NCBI GenBank assembly: GCA_014240065.1
Contig: JAAZXR010000002.1
Coordinates: 1 to 64,000, forward strand
Origin: Myxococcales bacterium
GTDB taxonomy: Bacteria; Myxococcota_A; Polyangia; Nannocystales; Nannocystaceae
Direction of reading: 5' to 3'
DNA: 64,000 bases
The notes under the pieces are model-generated. The model saw only the letters and a list, made by a program, of their open reading frames with translations, made no database searches and was not told the DNA's origin. This document shows positions 16,734 to 25,318 of the stretch, in pieces; positions within the stretch are counted from its first letter, which is position 1; each line of letters begins with the position of its first letter. Both the position numbers and the translations under genes were made by a program.

Positions 16734-17963
16734 CTAGTTGCGGTCGAGGCGGGCCCAGGCCGGCTTGCGCAGGGAGTTGAGCGCGGCGTCGAGCTGCGGG
16801 GCGGAGCGTTCTATCAACGTCAACATGGCCTGGGCGAGGGTCGCCGGGTCGACGTCGTTGGGTCGGATGGCGAGGCGGCCACGATTTTTTGACCAGGTTG
16901 GATCCCACAGCACCGTGGCGGCTGGGAAGATGTCCGACAGCTCCTTCGTCATGGGGATCAACACGTTCGCCAGCGGGCGCACGAAGTCGTTCTCAAGATT
17001 GATCGCGAGGGCGTTCGTCCCGTTGTCCTCTACGAAGGCGTAGTGCAGATGCCTGGGCCAGCCGTCGCGCGCGAGGCAGGCGCATCGCCCGTCGTCGAAG
17101 ACACGGAGCTGCTCGGGCTTGCGCTCCAGCACGGCGGCGAGGGCGGCGAGGGTCCGTTGGTGTATCTGGTGCGCGGCGTCGTCCGACGCGGGAGCGTCCG
17201 CTGGGGACGGGGGCGCGGGCGAGGCAGGGGCGGCGGCATCGTCTGTCGTCGTCACGCGCGCGGCTCGGGCGTAGCGACTCGGTGGTGGGGGCGGCGTGTC
17301 CCGCGGGGCTGGATCTGGCGGGGCGGCGGAGGTCTGTTCGGGAGCGAGCCCTCTCAGGATGACTCTCGGCACGATCACGTGCGTGTCGTCGTCGTCAAAG
17401 AACCTCGCGACCTCTACGAGTTGGATGCGGAGCGGGGCGACTTCATCGAGGAAGCGGAGGCTGTTGACGAGGGCGTCGGAGCACTCATCCATCGCCACCA
17501 CAAAGTCGATCGCTCGATCCTCGAGGGCTTGTGAACACTCCGCGCGCAGCTGTGTGGACGTCCGTTGGTCCTCCTTCGCTTGTTGATCGAGCGCGCGAAA
17601 CAGCTGGCCATCGGCGAGGTGGTCGAGATCCGAGATGCTGCACGAGGACAGGGCGGCGCTCGACGCGACAATTTGACCAGACAGCGTATGCGAGGACTGT
17701 TCGCGGGCGAGCGCGCTCAAGATGAAGGTGAGGCGTCCGTCGCTTGAGAGGGCGAGGGCGCCAAGCGAGCCCACGCCCGGCAAGACGAAGATCTTTTTGA
17801 CGACGCGGAACGCGGCCTCACCCTCCGCGAAGACGGTGTCTGGATACCCGAGGCAACAGTCTCCGAGCTCGACCGCCGTCTGAAATCGCGCGGGCCGAAG
17901 CCGCTGAATTCGAGCTGCATGTCCGAGGTTCCCCACGTGGAGCCATCCTACGAATTGGCTCAA
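16734..17963 (-). CDS. Uncharacterised protein with Pro/Ala-rich linker
   Basis: This is a protein of about 409 aa in two ordered parts. Residues 1-205 contain FVVAMDECSDALVNSLRFLD and VQLVEVARFF-like segments. A Pro/Ala/Asp-rich linker spans roughly residues 215-265. The C-terminal 140 residues contain KELSDIFPAATVLWDPTW followed by RGRLAI, which faintly recalls the C-terminus of DUF4268-type nuclease-associated proteins. That resemblance is weak and I do not assign a function. The frame begins at TTG (17963) without a clear RBS, so the start is uncertain. No operon partners are evident. Confidence 0.65.
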   Translation of the reverse strand: MSQFVGWLHVGNLGHAARIQRLRPARFQTAVELGDCCLGYPDTVFAEGEAAFRVVKKIFVLPGVGSLGALALSSDGRLTFILSALAREQSSHTLSGQIVASSAALSSCSISDLDHLADGQLFRALDQQAKEDQRTSTQLRAECSQALEDRAIDFVVAMDECSDALVNSLRFLDEVAPLRIQLVEVARFFDDDDTHVIVPRVILRGLAPEQTSAAPPDPAPRDTPPPPPSRYARAARVTTTDDAAAPASPAPPSPADAPASDDAAHQIHQRTLAALAAVLERKPEQLRVFDDGRCACLARDGWPRHLHYAFVEDNGTNALAINLENDFVRPLANVLIPMTKELSDIFPAATVLWDPTWSKNRGRLAIRPNDVDPATLAQAMLTLIERSAPQLDAALNSLRKPAWARLDRN

Positions 17964-18043
17964 GATCCCTCGACTTTCTCACGATTTTTTCAATTGATGA
18001 CGTCGTAATATGCCTGTTGGCCGATCGTGATCCTCTGGGTGTC

Positions 18044-18817
18044 TCATTTTGGTTCACGACGTCGAAGAAATCGAAATCGAGGTCGGCGAGAGCGTGGCGG
18101 CCGTGGAGCGCGGCCGGCCACCCAGAGCCCGAGCCCGGTAACCGCGAGGCTCATGGCGCCACAAATGGTGCCCCACATCCAGTACGGCCCGAGGAGGGCG
18201 TCGGCGATGACCGCCACGTCGGAGGGCATCGTTCCCGATCCGGTCTGGGCGACGTCGGTGAACAGGTAGTCGGCGCGGGAGAGCACCGACAAGGCGAGCT
18301 GGGTCGCGAAGAAAGCCGTAAGCGCCTGCGCTTGCGACGGCGTGGCCTTGCGGATGATCCACGCCGCGAGGGCGAAGACCATCGTGGCAAACACGAAGGT
18401 CGTGAGCCCGCGGAGCACGGTCACCGCCAGCACGAGCAGCGTCAGGGCGAGGATGCCCCACGCCGCGCGCGACCACGAGCCCTTGCGCGCCGCTAAGAAC
18501 CCCACGGCGGCGCCGAATGAAGGTCCGACCAACCCACCCATGGCGATGGCGGCCTGGGCGAGGCGACCGGGCGCGCCTGCGTGTTGCGCGACGCCGGAGG
18601 CGTCCGGGAAGACCTGCAAGCTGTTAAAGTCTGCGCCGACGAGCATGGCGACCACGCCGTGTCCGAGCTCGTGAACAAAGGAGCTGAGCAGCACCAGCGG
18701 CCACGCGAGGAGGCGCCCAAACGGGAGCATATACAGCAGCACCGTCGCGAAGGCGCTCCACGCGAGCCATCGGCGGACCTCGCGGTGTGGCGCGCTGCGT
18801 TGGCCAACGTCGGTCAT
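18044..18817 (-). CDS. M50-type site-2 protease-like membrane metallopeptidase
   Basis: This is a 257-aa integral membrane protein with the zinc motif HELGH at residues 49-53, embedded in the second hydrophobic segment. Five or six more hydrophobic segments follow. The motif and the downstream pattern (MLVGADF, then GGLVGP) match the M50B branch of membrane metalloproteases, which cleave substrates within the membrane. I do not see a PDZ domain. The ATG at 18817 is chosen because it follows the usual short cytoplasmic tail; the frame is open 12 codons further. Substrate and partner are unknown. Confidence 0.78.
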   Translation of the reverse strand: MTDVGQRSAPHREVRRWLAWSAFATVLLYMLPFGRLLAWPLVLLSSFVHELGHGVVAMLVGADFNSLQVFPDASGVAQHAGAPGRLAQAAIAMGGLVGPSFGAAVGFLAARKGSWSRAAWGILALTLLVLAVTVLRGLTTFVFATMVFALAAWIIRKATPSQAQALTAFFATQLALSVLSRADYLFTDVAQTGSGTMPSDVAVIADALLGPYWMWGTICGAMSLAVTGLGLWVAGRAPRPPRSRRPRFRFLRRREPK

Positions 18818-19000
18818 CGGGTACAGCTTGAACCCCCGCGAGGGCGCGCGCATTCCCGCGGACCTCTCGCGCCCCGGGAGTCAATTGGGGCGCTGATTTC
18901 GAGGGGTGGGGCGAGCGCCGGGAGTGGGGGCGCCGAGAGCGCGGCGCGGTTGGATCGCGCGGGAGGAGCGTGGTAAGTCCGCGTCACCAAGGAACCGAGC

Positions 19001-19513
19001 ATGGCCAATCCTACCGCAGTATTTGAAACCTCCGAGGGCACGTTCAAGGCCGAGATTTTCTTGTCCGAGATGCCCATCACCGCCAACAACTTTGTGGAGC
19101 TCGTCAAGCGAGGATTCTACGATGGTTTGCATTTTCACCGCATCATCCCGGGTTTTATGTGCCAGTTCGGATGTGAGCACGCCAAAGAGCCCAACCACCC
19201 GCGGGCTGGTACCGGAGGCTCGCCTCTTGGTCGCGTGCAAGATGAGCACCTCGACAACGCCAAGTTCTCGAATGAGCCGGGGACGTTCTCCATGGCGAAC
19301 ACTGGGGCGCCCAACAGCGGCGGCGCGCAGTTCTTTATCAACACCGCGCATAATGACTTCCTCGACTGGTGGACGCCCGGCCAGTCCAAGCACCCGGTCT
19401 TCGGCAAGATCACCGAAGGCATGGAGGTCATTTCCGGCATCGAGAAACTCGGATCTCGCAGCGGCGACGTGTCCAAGCCCGTGCAGATGAAGTCCGTGGT
19501 GATCGAAGACTAG
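19001..19513 (+). CDS. Peptidyl-prolyl cis-trans isomerase, cyclophilin type
   Basis: This 170-aa cytoplasmic cyclophilin catalyses proline isomerisation during folding. The core motifs FYDGLHFHRIIPGFMCQFG, FSMANTGAPNSGGAQFFI and HPVFGKITEGM are all present. No signal peptide is seen. ATG at 19001 has an AAGGA Shine-Dalgarno 7 nt upstream. A strong terminator follows 22 nt after the stop, so the gene is monocistronic and convergent with ftsI. Confidence 0.95.
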   Translation: MANPTAVFETSEGTFKAEIFLSEMPITANNFVELVKRGFYDGLHFHRIIPGFMCQFGCEHAKEPNHPRAGTGGSPLGRVQDEHLDNAKFSNEPGTFSMANTGAPNSGGAQFFINTAHNDFLDWWTPGQSKHPVFGKITEGMEVISGIEKLGSRSGDVSKPVQMKSVVIED

Positions 19514-19535
19514 CCTCGGGACGGACGGAGCATTG

Positions 19536-19572
19536 GGGGCGAACGCGGCGAACGTCGCGTCGCCCCTTTTTT
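19536..19572 (+). terminator. Rho-independent terminator after the cyclophilin gene
   Basis: GGGGCG (19536-19541) pairs with CGCCCC (19561-19566) and ACGCG (19543-19547) with CGCGT (19556-19560), with one bulged A and an 8-nt loop. Six T residues follow (19567-19572). It is a strong intrinsic terminator on the plus strand. Confidence 0.88.
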
Positions 19573-19602
19573 GTGCGTCGCCCGCGAACCCATCACCTAG
19601 GG

Positions 19603-21672
19603 TCAGTACGCCGGTTCAAAATGGACGTGGACGTTGGTGCCCTCGTCGACGTCGCCTGGCGGTATGCTCTGTCCAACGGCGAGGCCGCTGCCCGTGGCGA
19701 TGAGCTTCACGTGGCTCTTTTCAGCGGCGCTGAGCGACTGTGAAATTGTGAGCCCGGTGAAATCGGGGAGCCCGGTGGTGAACGGGGCGGGTCGCTGCCC
19801 GGGGAGTCGAGGCTCGACGTCGACGTCGGCGAAGAACCCATCGCTCAGCCGAGGATCCGCGCGGTCTAGCGCGACGCTGTTGGGCACGAGCGTGAGCTTG
19901 TCTTGGTCAGCGACGCCGAGGTGATTCATGATGGCAGCGCCCAAGCGACGAAACGCCGGCGCGGCGACCTGGTTGCCGTAGTGACCGCCTTCTGGATTGT
20001 CCACGGACACGAGGATCACGACCTCGGGATTCTCCGCGGGCAAGGCGCCGACAAAGCTGGCGTAGTACTGATCTTCGAAGTAACCGCCGAGCGGATTGGC
20101 TTTTTGGGCGGTGGAGGTCTTCCCAGCGACGCGAAAGCCCTCGATGCGTGCGTTTTTACCGGTGCCTTTTTTCGTGTGCACGACCGCGGTGAGCATATCG
20201 AGGGTGGTGCGCGCGGTGCTCTCGCTCACGATGCGTTCGCGCTCGGGTTTGTGGGTCCAGACCGGTTCGCCGGTGGCGTTGGTGATCTGCGTGACGAGGG
20301 TGGGCTCGTTGTACAGTCCGCCGTTCGCGAGCGTGGCGAAGGCCGCAGCCACTTGCAGCGGGCTGGCGCTCATCCCTTGCCCGAAGGAGATATTGGCGGC
20401 CTGGATGTCCGACCACTTCTCCCAATCGGCGAGGAGCCCCTTCGCGGCGCCCGGAAGCTGCACATTCGGTCGCCGCCCGAAGTGGAATTTCTTCGCCCAG
20501 CGGTGCAGCGCCTCTTTACCGAGTCGCTCGTAGATCTTCGTGGTGCAGATATTGCTCGAGGTCGCGAGCACCTCGGTCACGGTGAGGTACTCCGAGCGCT
20601 TCGTGTCGCGGATGGAGTGCTGCGGCGTGTATTGCCAGCGGCCGTTGTGGCAAAAGAAAGTCTCGTCCTTGCGAATGACGCCCTGTTCGAGCGCGGCGGC
20701 GACGGTGATCGCCTTAAGCGTAGACCCGGGTTCGTAGGCCGATTGAACGGCGAGGTTTCTAGTTTGGTTGACGCTCGCGATCTTGTGGTTTGGATCGAAG
20801 GTGGGCCGATTGGTGAGCGCGAGGATCTCTCCGGTCTTGGGCTCGAGCACGATGATGCTCGCGCCCACCGGGCGCCACTTCGCGACCAAGGCGTTGAGCT
20901 CGCGTTCCGCCATCGATTGGATCGCGGTGTCGATGGTGAGCACCACGTCGTTGCCGCGTGACAGGGCCGGATCGGGATGACCCTCCACCAGCAGCTGTTT
21001 CCCTCGCCCCCGATGAGCGGCGTAGAAGGCCGGGCTCGTGGTGTCTCGCCCCTTGAGCGCCTCGTTGGTCGCCAGCTCCACGCCGAGGTTGCCGATGCCC
21101 CGGTTGTTGACTCGCCCGAGGAGGTGCGCGGCCAGGTGGCCGCGGGGGTAGATGCGCTCTGGTTTTTGTTCCAGCCGAATGCCTGGGAGCTTGAGGTCGC
21201 GCAGCTGACGAGCTTCCTCGGGCGCGACCTTCAGTCGCAGCATTCGGTAGGCCTTGTCGCGCGAGAGTTCGTCTCGCACATAGTCGGGTTCGAGATCTGG
21301 GAAGATGCTCAGGAGATTGGAGAGCACCTCGGCCTCGCGCCGCTGTCCCCGAATTAGTCGGGGATTGAGCACCACCCGAAAACTCTGATTATTGACCGCG
21401 AGGGACACGTAGTTGCGATCCAAGATGTCTCCACGGCCCGCGCGGAGGCGGAAGGTGCGGAGCTGCTGGCGGTTCCCTTGTTGGAGATATTCGTCGTGCT
21501 TGAGCACCGCGACGTCGAAGGCTCGCCATCCAAGCCCGAGCATCGCGATGCACAGCGCCCCCGCGACGACGCGGGTGCGCCGACGGACGGCGTGGCCCGA
21601 GGTTCGCATCGGGCGCAGGGCCTCTCTCGCGGCCTCTCGTGTGCGCTCCCAGAGCGGAACTTTGCGATTCAT
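19603..21672 (-). CDS. ftsI: Division-specific transpeptidase FtsI (PBP3) with PASTA domain
   Basis: FtsI crosslinks septal peptidoglycan together with FtsW. It is a 689-aa class B penicillin-binding protein with a single N-terminal membrane anchor near residues 35-55, then the dimerisation/pedestal domain (RGDILDRN near residue 80). The transpeptidase domain has the three active-site motifs: STLK (Ser317, Lys320), SSN near residue 375 and KTS near residue 515. Residues of about 630-689 (LPDFTGLTISQSL through the C-terminus) form one PASTA domain, which is absent from E. coli FtsI. The start overlaps the ftsL stop by 4 nt (ATGA). This gene ends the rsmH-ftsL-ftsI operon; murE, expected next, lies about 4.4 kb away. 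Confidence 0.95.
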   Translation of the reverse strand: MNRKVPLWERTREAAREALRPMRTSGHAVRRRTRVVAGALCIAMLGLGWRAFDVAVLKHDEYLQQGNRQQLRTFRLRAGRGDILDRNYVSLAVNNQSFRVVLNPRLIRGQRREAEVLSNLLSIFPDLEPDYVRDELSRDKAYRMLRLKVAPEEARQLRDLKLPGIRLEQKPERIYPRGHLAAHLLGRVNNRGIGNLGVELATNEALKGRDTTSPAFYAAHRGRGKQLLVEGHPDPALSRGNDVVLTIDTAIQSMAERELNALVAKWRPVGASIIVLEPKTGEILALTNRPTFDPNHKIASVNQTRNLAVQSAYEPGSTLKAITVAAALEQGVIRKDETFFCHNGRWQYTPQHSIRDTKRSEYLTVTEVLATSSNICTTKIYERLGKEALHRWAKKFHFGRRPNVQLPGAAKGLLADWEKWSDIQAANISFGQGMSASPLQVAAAFATLANGGLYNEPTLVTQITNATGEPVWTHKPERERIVSESTARTTLDMLTAVVHTKKGTGKNARIEGFRVAGKTSTAQKANPLGGYFEDQYYASFVGALPAENPEVVILVSVDNPEGGHYGNQVAAPAFRRLGAAIMNHLGVADQDKLTLVPNSVALDRADPRLSDGFFADVDVEPRLPGQRPAPFTTGLPDFTGLTISQSLSAAEKSHVKLIATGSGLAVGQSIPPGDVDEGTNVHVHFEPAY

Positions 21673-22019
21673 GGGGTCTCGCGTCCCTTTGGATCGAGTC
21701 TAATTTTCTGACGCCGGCTCGGATCGAGGGGCACCATGCCGAGCAGCGAGTGCGCTTGCTCTTTGATTCGCTCTGGTCGTCGGAGGTAGGCGCGCTCGGT
21801 CTTGAGCCGTCGGAGTCGTTGGAGGAGTTGGCTGCGCTGATCGGACAGCTGCTTGATCTCCTCTCCGATCTCCAGCACCCGGGTTTGCGACTCGACCCGC
21901 GCGAGTCCGACCCAGGTCATGGTCGCGATCAAGGCGACGAAGGCGAATGTCGCCCCGGCGCCCATGAAAGGGTGAGAGGTTCGCGGCGCAGATGCCGATG
22001 ATGGATCGAGGTCGGTCAT
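21669..22019 (-). CDS. ftsL: Cell division protein FtsL-like
   Basis: This is a 116-aa bitopic membrane protein. A short cytoplasmic tail and one membrane segment (about residues 22-42) are followed by a leucine-zipper-like coiled coil with heptad Leu/Ile around EIGEEIKQLSDQRSQLLQRL. FtsL works with FtsB and FtsQ to activate FtsWI. Sequence conservation is low in this family, so the call rests on size, topology and position between rsmH and ftsI. It overlaps both neighbours by 4 nt (ATGA), implying tight translational coupling. Confidence 0.85.
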   Translation of the reverse strand: MTDLDPSSASAPRTSHPFMGAGATFAFVALIATMTWVGLARVESQTRVLEIGEEIKQLSDQRSQLLQRLRRLKTERAYLRRPERIKEQAHSLLGMVPLDPSRRQKIRLDPKGRETP

Positions 22020-22987
22020 GCTTCTACTCGCTCAAGAACACGAAGCCTCGCGGAGCGCGAGCGAGGATTCGACGCGCGCTCTTCGTCGGTCGCCATCCGC
22101 CCCTTGCGGAAGGTCTTCGCGATTCTAAATGGCGCCTTCGGGCGCTCCTGGTCGGGGATCGGCACGCCATGAGGGAGCGCGGGGTTCTCACACAGAGATC
22201 GAAAGGCCCGCTTCACGCGTCGATCTTCAAGGGAGTGAAAGCTGATGATCGCGAGGCGTCCGCCCACCTGCAGCCGCGCTGGTGCGTCGTGGAGCATGGT
22301 GTCGAGCTCGTCGAGTTCGCCGTTCACCATGATGCGTAGCGCCTGGAAGGTCTTTGTGGCGGGGTGGATACGCGCGCCGAGGTGACGCCGTTGACGCGCC
22401 GACATCGCCTCAGTGACGACGGCGGCGAGCTCAGCGGTGTCGCCGGGCTGTTGCGCCACGATCGCGCTGGCGATCCTGCGGGCATCGGGCTCCTCGCCGA
22501 ACTCGCGGAGGACGCGGGAGAGCGCGTCTGCTGTGAGCCCGGCCAACCACGAGGAGAGGGGCTGCCCGCGGCTTGGATCCATGCGCATGTCCAAGGGTCC
22601 GTTGCTGCGAAAAGAGAACCCGCGCTCTCCGGTGTCGAGCTGATGCGAGGACACGCCGAGATCCGCCAAGATGGCGTCCACGTGCTGAATGCCGATGGCG
22701 TCGAGCTCGCGGTGCATCTCGGAGAACGGCGCGTGCACAAAGATGACGTCGCATGGCGCGTCCTGCAGACGTTCGCGCGCCGCCGCGAGCGCGCTCGCGT
22801 CACGATCGAAGGCGACGACGGTCTTGGGCTGAAGCACCCGCAAGAGCGCCCGCGTGTGGCCGGCGCCGCCGCAGGTGAGATCGAGCAATATGCCGGGGCT
22901 CGAGCGCGAGCCCTCCACATCCAGCGGAGCTGAGAGCGCCTCGCACACGGCGTCCACCAACACCGGGCTGTGGGAGAACGTCGACAC
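22016..22987 (-). CDS. rsmH: 16S rRNA (cytosine(1402)-N4)-methyltransferase RsmH
   Basis: RsmH (MraW) methylates N4 of C1402 in the ribosomal P site using S-adenosylmethionine. The 323-aa protein starts with HSPVLVDAV, has the SAM-binding LLDLTCGGAGHTRALL near residue 35, LADLGVSSHQLD near residue 105, and the C-terminal ISFHSLEDRRVKRAFR motif. It heads the rsmH-ftsL-ftsI operon. The usual upstream partner mraZ is not present: a Fic-like gene lies divergently there. A terminator-like hairpin in the leader (23021-23073) may attenuate the operon. Confidence 0.96.
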   Translation of the reverse strand: MSTFSHSPVLVDAVCEALSAPLDVEGSRSSPGILLDLTCGGAGHTRALLRVLQPKTVVAFDRDASALAAARERLQDAPCDVIFVHAPFSEMHRELDAIGIQHVDAILADLGVSSHQLDTGERGFSFRSNGPLDMRMDPSRGQPLSSWLAGLTADALSRVLREFGEEPDARRIASAIVAQQPGDTAELAAVVTEAMSARQRRHLGARIHPATKTFQALRIMVNGELDELDTMLHDAPARLQVGGRLAIISFHSLEDRRVKRAFRSLCENPALPHGVPIPDQERPKAPFRIAKTFRKGRMATDEERASNPRSRSARLRVLERVEA

Positions 22988-23020
22988 CCTTCGTCAGTGC
23001 CAGCCGAAGCCTGATTCGTC

Positions 23021-23073
23021 AAAAAAGCCGCGAGGTTGCGGTCCTCAGTCCCGCCGACAGCGACACCTCGCGG
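23021..23073 (-). promoter_or_regulatory. Terminator-like hairpin in the rsmH-ftsL-ftsI leader
   Basis: On the minus strand a perfect 9-bp inverted repeat, CCGCGAGGT (23073-23065) with ACCTCGCGG (23036-23028), encloses a 28-nt loop that can itself pair GCGG with CCGC. It is followed by CTTTTTT (23027-23021). The T tract ends 33 nt before the rsmH start at 22987. The shape is that of an intrinsic terminator inside the operon leader, i.e. a possible attenuator. The other possibility is the terminator of a lost upstream gene. The function is inferred. Confidence 0.55.
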
Positions 23074-23085
23074 ACCTGCGCAAAA

Positions 23086-23137
23086 GGCGCGAATATACAT
23101 GTGTAATTTCAAGTACTTAAGTCATATTATATTGACC
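23086..23137. promoter_or_regulatory. AT-rich divergent promoter region (rsmH / Fic-like gene)
   Basis: A stretch of about 50 bp is strikingly AT-rich against its surroundings. It contains TATATT/TATTAT-like hexamers on both strands and the palindrome ACTTAAGT at 23115-23122. Its place between two divergent genes fits promoters for both. I cannot fix a -35/-10 pair with standard spacing. Confidence 0.5.
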
Positions 23138-23204
23138 CCTCAGGACTCGATGGGTAGGTTGCGCCCCCGGACGCGTCCTGCGGCGCGCTGGGCTCCAAAT
23201 TTCG

Positions 23205-23966
23205 ATGCCTATCGTCCCGTATCAAGATCTTCACGACGCCTCGGAGCTCCTTTGGGAGAAGCTTCAGATGCTGTCGCCTAGTCAACAGCAGCTCTTTCAA
23301 GAGCACCTCATGATGTCGTGGATTTTCCACGACTTCGCGCTGGAGGGCTCTGTGTTGACCATCGCGGAGATTAAGGCCGCCATCGACGACGAAATCATCA
23401 GCGCGCCCTCGCTGATCCCCTCGTATCACCACATCATCGCGCTGCGGGATGGGATCCGTAGGATCGTCGAGGCGCGGGGGAAAAAACAATTCCCGCTCAA
23501 CCTCGATTGGCTCAAGAAACTCCACCAGATCTTGTTGCCGGCGGATCGCAAGGATCAAACCCAGTACCGGAAAGACAACCCGATCCATCGATTGTATTTC
23601 CACGATTTGGCGCAGGCCGACAAGATCAGCTACCAGATGAGAAAGCTGACGGATTGGTTCCGCACAGACGAGTGCAAATATGCCAGCCCCATCGAGATCG
23701 GCTGCAAGGTCCATCGCGATGTCATCCGCATCTTCCCGTGGCCCGATATCAGCGGCCGAGTGGCGCGTTTGGCCATGAACCACGTGCTCATCAACCACGG
23801 GTTTTGGCCCGCCTTGATCCACCACGTGGATCGGCAGCGCTACTACGAGGCGCTCAAGTCCGAACAAAACGAGATCGAGACGCTCGTGGCTGGGGGCGTT
23901 GAAGGCGGTTTGAAGGCGGCCAACAAGCTCTACCAAGGCATCGTGGACGCCACGCGCCGCTTCTGA
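23205..23966 (+). CDS. Fic-domain-like protein with degenerate active site
   Basis: This 253-aa protein aligns with the Fic fold. An N-terminal helix carries an inhibitory-motif-like FALEGS (Glu47), the flap region runs QYRKDNPIHRLYF to LTDWF (residues 120-152), and the core is at residues 170-220. Active Fic enzymes have HPFxDGNGRxxR. Here the same place reads FPWPDISGRVAR (residues 177-188), so the catalytic His is Phe177, Phe is Trp179, Gly-Asn is Ile182-Ser183, while Asp181, Gly184 and Arg185 remain. The downstream RLAMNHVLINHGF and RYYEALK helices are well preserved. It is therefore probably not a standard AMPylator: a pseudoenzyme, a binding module or a divergent activity. It is divergent from rsmH and 86 nt upstream of the DUF115 gene. 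Confidence 0.8.
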   Translation: MPIVPYQDLHDASELLWEKLQMLSPSQQQLFQEHLMMSWIFHDFALEGSVLTIAEIKAAIDDEIISAPSLIPSYHHIIALRDGIRRIVEARGKKQFPLNLDWLKKLHQILLPADRKDQTQYRKDNPIHRLYFHDLAQADKISYQMRKLTDWFRTDECKYASPIEIGCKVHRDVIRIFPWPDISGRVARLAMNHVLINHGFWPALIHHVDRQRYYEALKSEQNEIETLVAGGVEGGLKAANKLYQGIVDATRRF

Positions 23967-24052
23967 GGCCGAACAACAACTCGTCGGCTATAGTCCAGGG
24001 GAGCCTGCGCGCGAGCTCGTGGAGCGGGCTCGCGACTGGAGCGGAATTCTTG

Positions 24053-25318
24053 ATGGAACCCCTCGAACAGATCCAGCGCCGGTGGCCCGAAATCGCGACC
24101 CAGCTCGCGAGCGCGCGACCCGGGCGGACCTGGGGCCTGACCCAGACGCGGGTGCCGACGCTGCGGGTGGGAGAGATCAACATCACCAGCTGTTACGATC
24201 GTGAGCGCGAGGCGGCGTTGCAGGCTTCGAGGGTTCCCGAGGGTGCCGAAGAGGTGTGGGTGTATGGGGTCGCCCTCGGCGATATTCAACGAGCGCTGCT
24301 CTCCCGGCCTGAACTCAAGCGGCTGCAGGTCGTGATCATGAGCCTCGCAGTGGTCCGCAAGGCCCTCGAGGTCACCGCGCATGCGTGGCTCGAAGATCCA
24401 CGGGTGACCCTGCATCATGGCGCTGGTGTCGACGTGCATGAACCATTCGCGTGCGCTCCGGCGTCTGTCTGGACCGCCGAGAGGGCCTGCCAGTCCTTGC
24501 GCGACCGCTTGCTGACGGCCCTCGCGGCGCCCATGATCGAGGCCTTTGAAGCGCAGCAGGCGGAGGCGATCACGCGCGCGCTCGCGATGAACGCGGAGCG
24601 GCTCGCGACCGACAGCGACGTGGAGACGCTGAAGGGTCGGCACGCGGGTAGCGATTGCTACGTGATCGCGGCGGGCCCCACCTTCGATGAGGTGGTGGAG
24701 TGGCTCCGCCCACGGGCCGCGGAGGGGGTTGTGGTCGCGGTCAACACCGCCGTGGCGCCGCTGCTGCGGCAGGGGATTGTTCCGAACTATGTGGTCGCGG
24801 TCGATCCTGCGGAGGCGCTGGTGGCGCATTTCCAAGGGCTCTCGAGGCCGGGTGCCCTCGCGGATGTCCCGCTGGTGTACCCGCCGGGGCTGCACCCGCG
24901 CGTATTGGCGGCGTGGCCCGGCACCTTCGTAAAGGCGAACCTCGCGGTCCCTGTATATCGGGAGCTGTGTCCAGACGATCCGAAAGGAGTGCTCTTCGCG
25001 TCTGGGACCGTCACCCACGCCGCCGTCGATCTCGGCGTGTGGATGGGAGCGCGACGGGTGTGCTTGGTCGCCGCTGACTTTTGTTTTCCACACACGAGGA
25101 GCCACGCCCTCGGCGTCACCACCTCCACGCCCGTGTCTGGCCCCAAGATTTTCATCACGGATGGGGGCGGGCGATCAGTCCCGAGCACGCTCAACCTCGT
25201 GGGATATCGCGACGAATTGGTCCGCTACGTGGGGCGTACGGGCGGGGTGGAGTTTGTCCGCGTGGGTCGCCGAGGCGCGGCGATGGAGGGTGTTGAATTT
25301 GTCGAGGGCGCACCATGA
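24053..25318 (+). CDS. DUF115 / MptE-like (6-hydroxymethylpterin pyrophosphokinase-like) protein
   Basis: This is a 421-aa cytoplasmic protein. The C-terminal two thirds carry the DUF115 core: SDCYVIAAGPTFDEV near residue 200, VVAVNTAVAPLLRQGIVPNY, VAVDPAE, FASGTVTHAAVDLG and VCLVAADFCFP. In archaea this fold makes 6-hydroxymethyl-dihydropterin diphosphate (MptE). In many bacteria the same domain is the core of motility accessory factors that glycosylate flagellin with nonulosonic acids. The N-terminal about 190 residues are not recognisable. Neither flagellar nor folate genes are in the window. The stop overlaps the start of the following 88-aa gene by 4 nt (ATGA). Confidence 0.82.
   Translation: MEPLEQIQRRWPEIATQLASARPGRTWGLTQTRVPTLRVGEINITSCYDREREAALQASRVPEGAEEVWVYGVALGDIQRALLSRPELKRLQVVIMSLAVVRKALEVTAHAWLEDPRVTLHHGAGVDVHEPFACAPASVWTAERACQSLRDRLLTALAAPMIEAFEAQQAEAITRALAMNAERLATDSDVETLKGRHAGSDCYVIAAGPTFDEVVEWLRPRAAEGVVVAVNTAVAPLLRQGIVPNYVVAVDPAEALVAHFQGLSRPGALADVPLVYPPGLHPRVLAAWPGTFVKANLAVPVYRELCPDDPKGVLFASGTVTHAAVDLGVWMGARRVCLVAADFCFPHTRSHALGVTTSTPVSGPKIFITDGGGRSVPSTLNLVGYRDELVRYVGRTGGVEFVRVGRRGAAMEGVEFVEGAP

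Noticed and set aside
22988-23204. A short mraZ gene upstream of rsmH
   Set aside because: No frame encodes the MraZ/AbrB-like fold; the space holds a hairpin and AT-rich promoter DNA.
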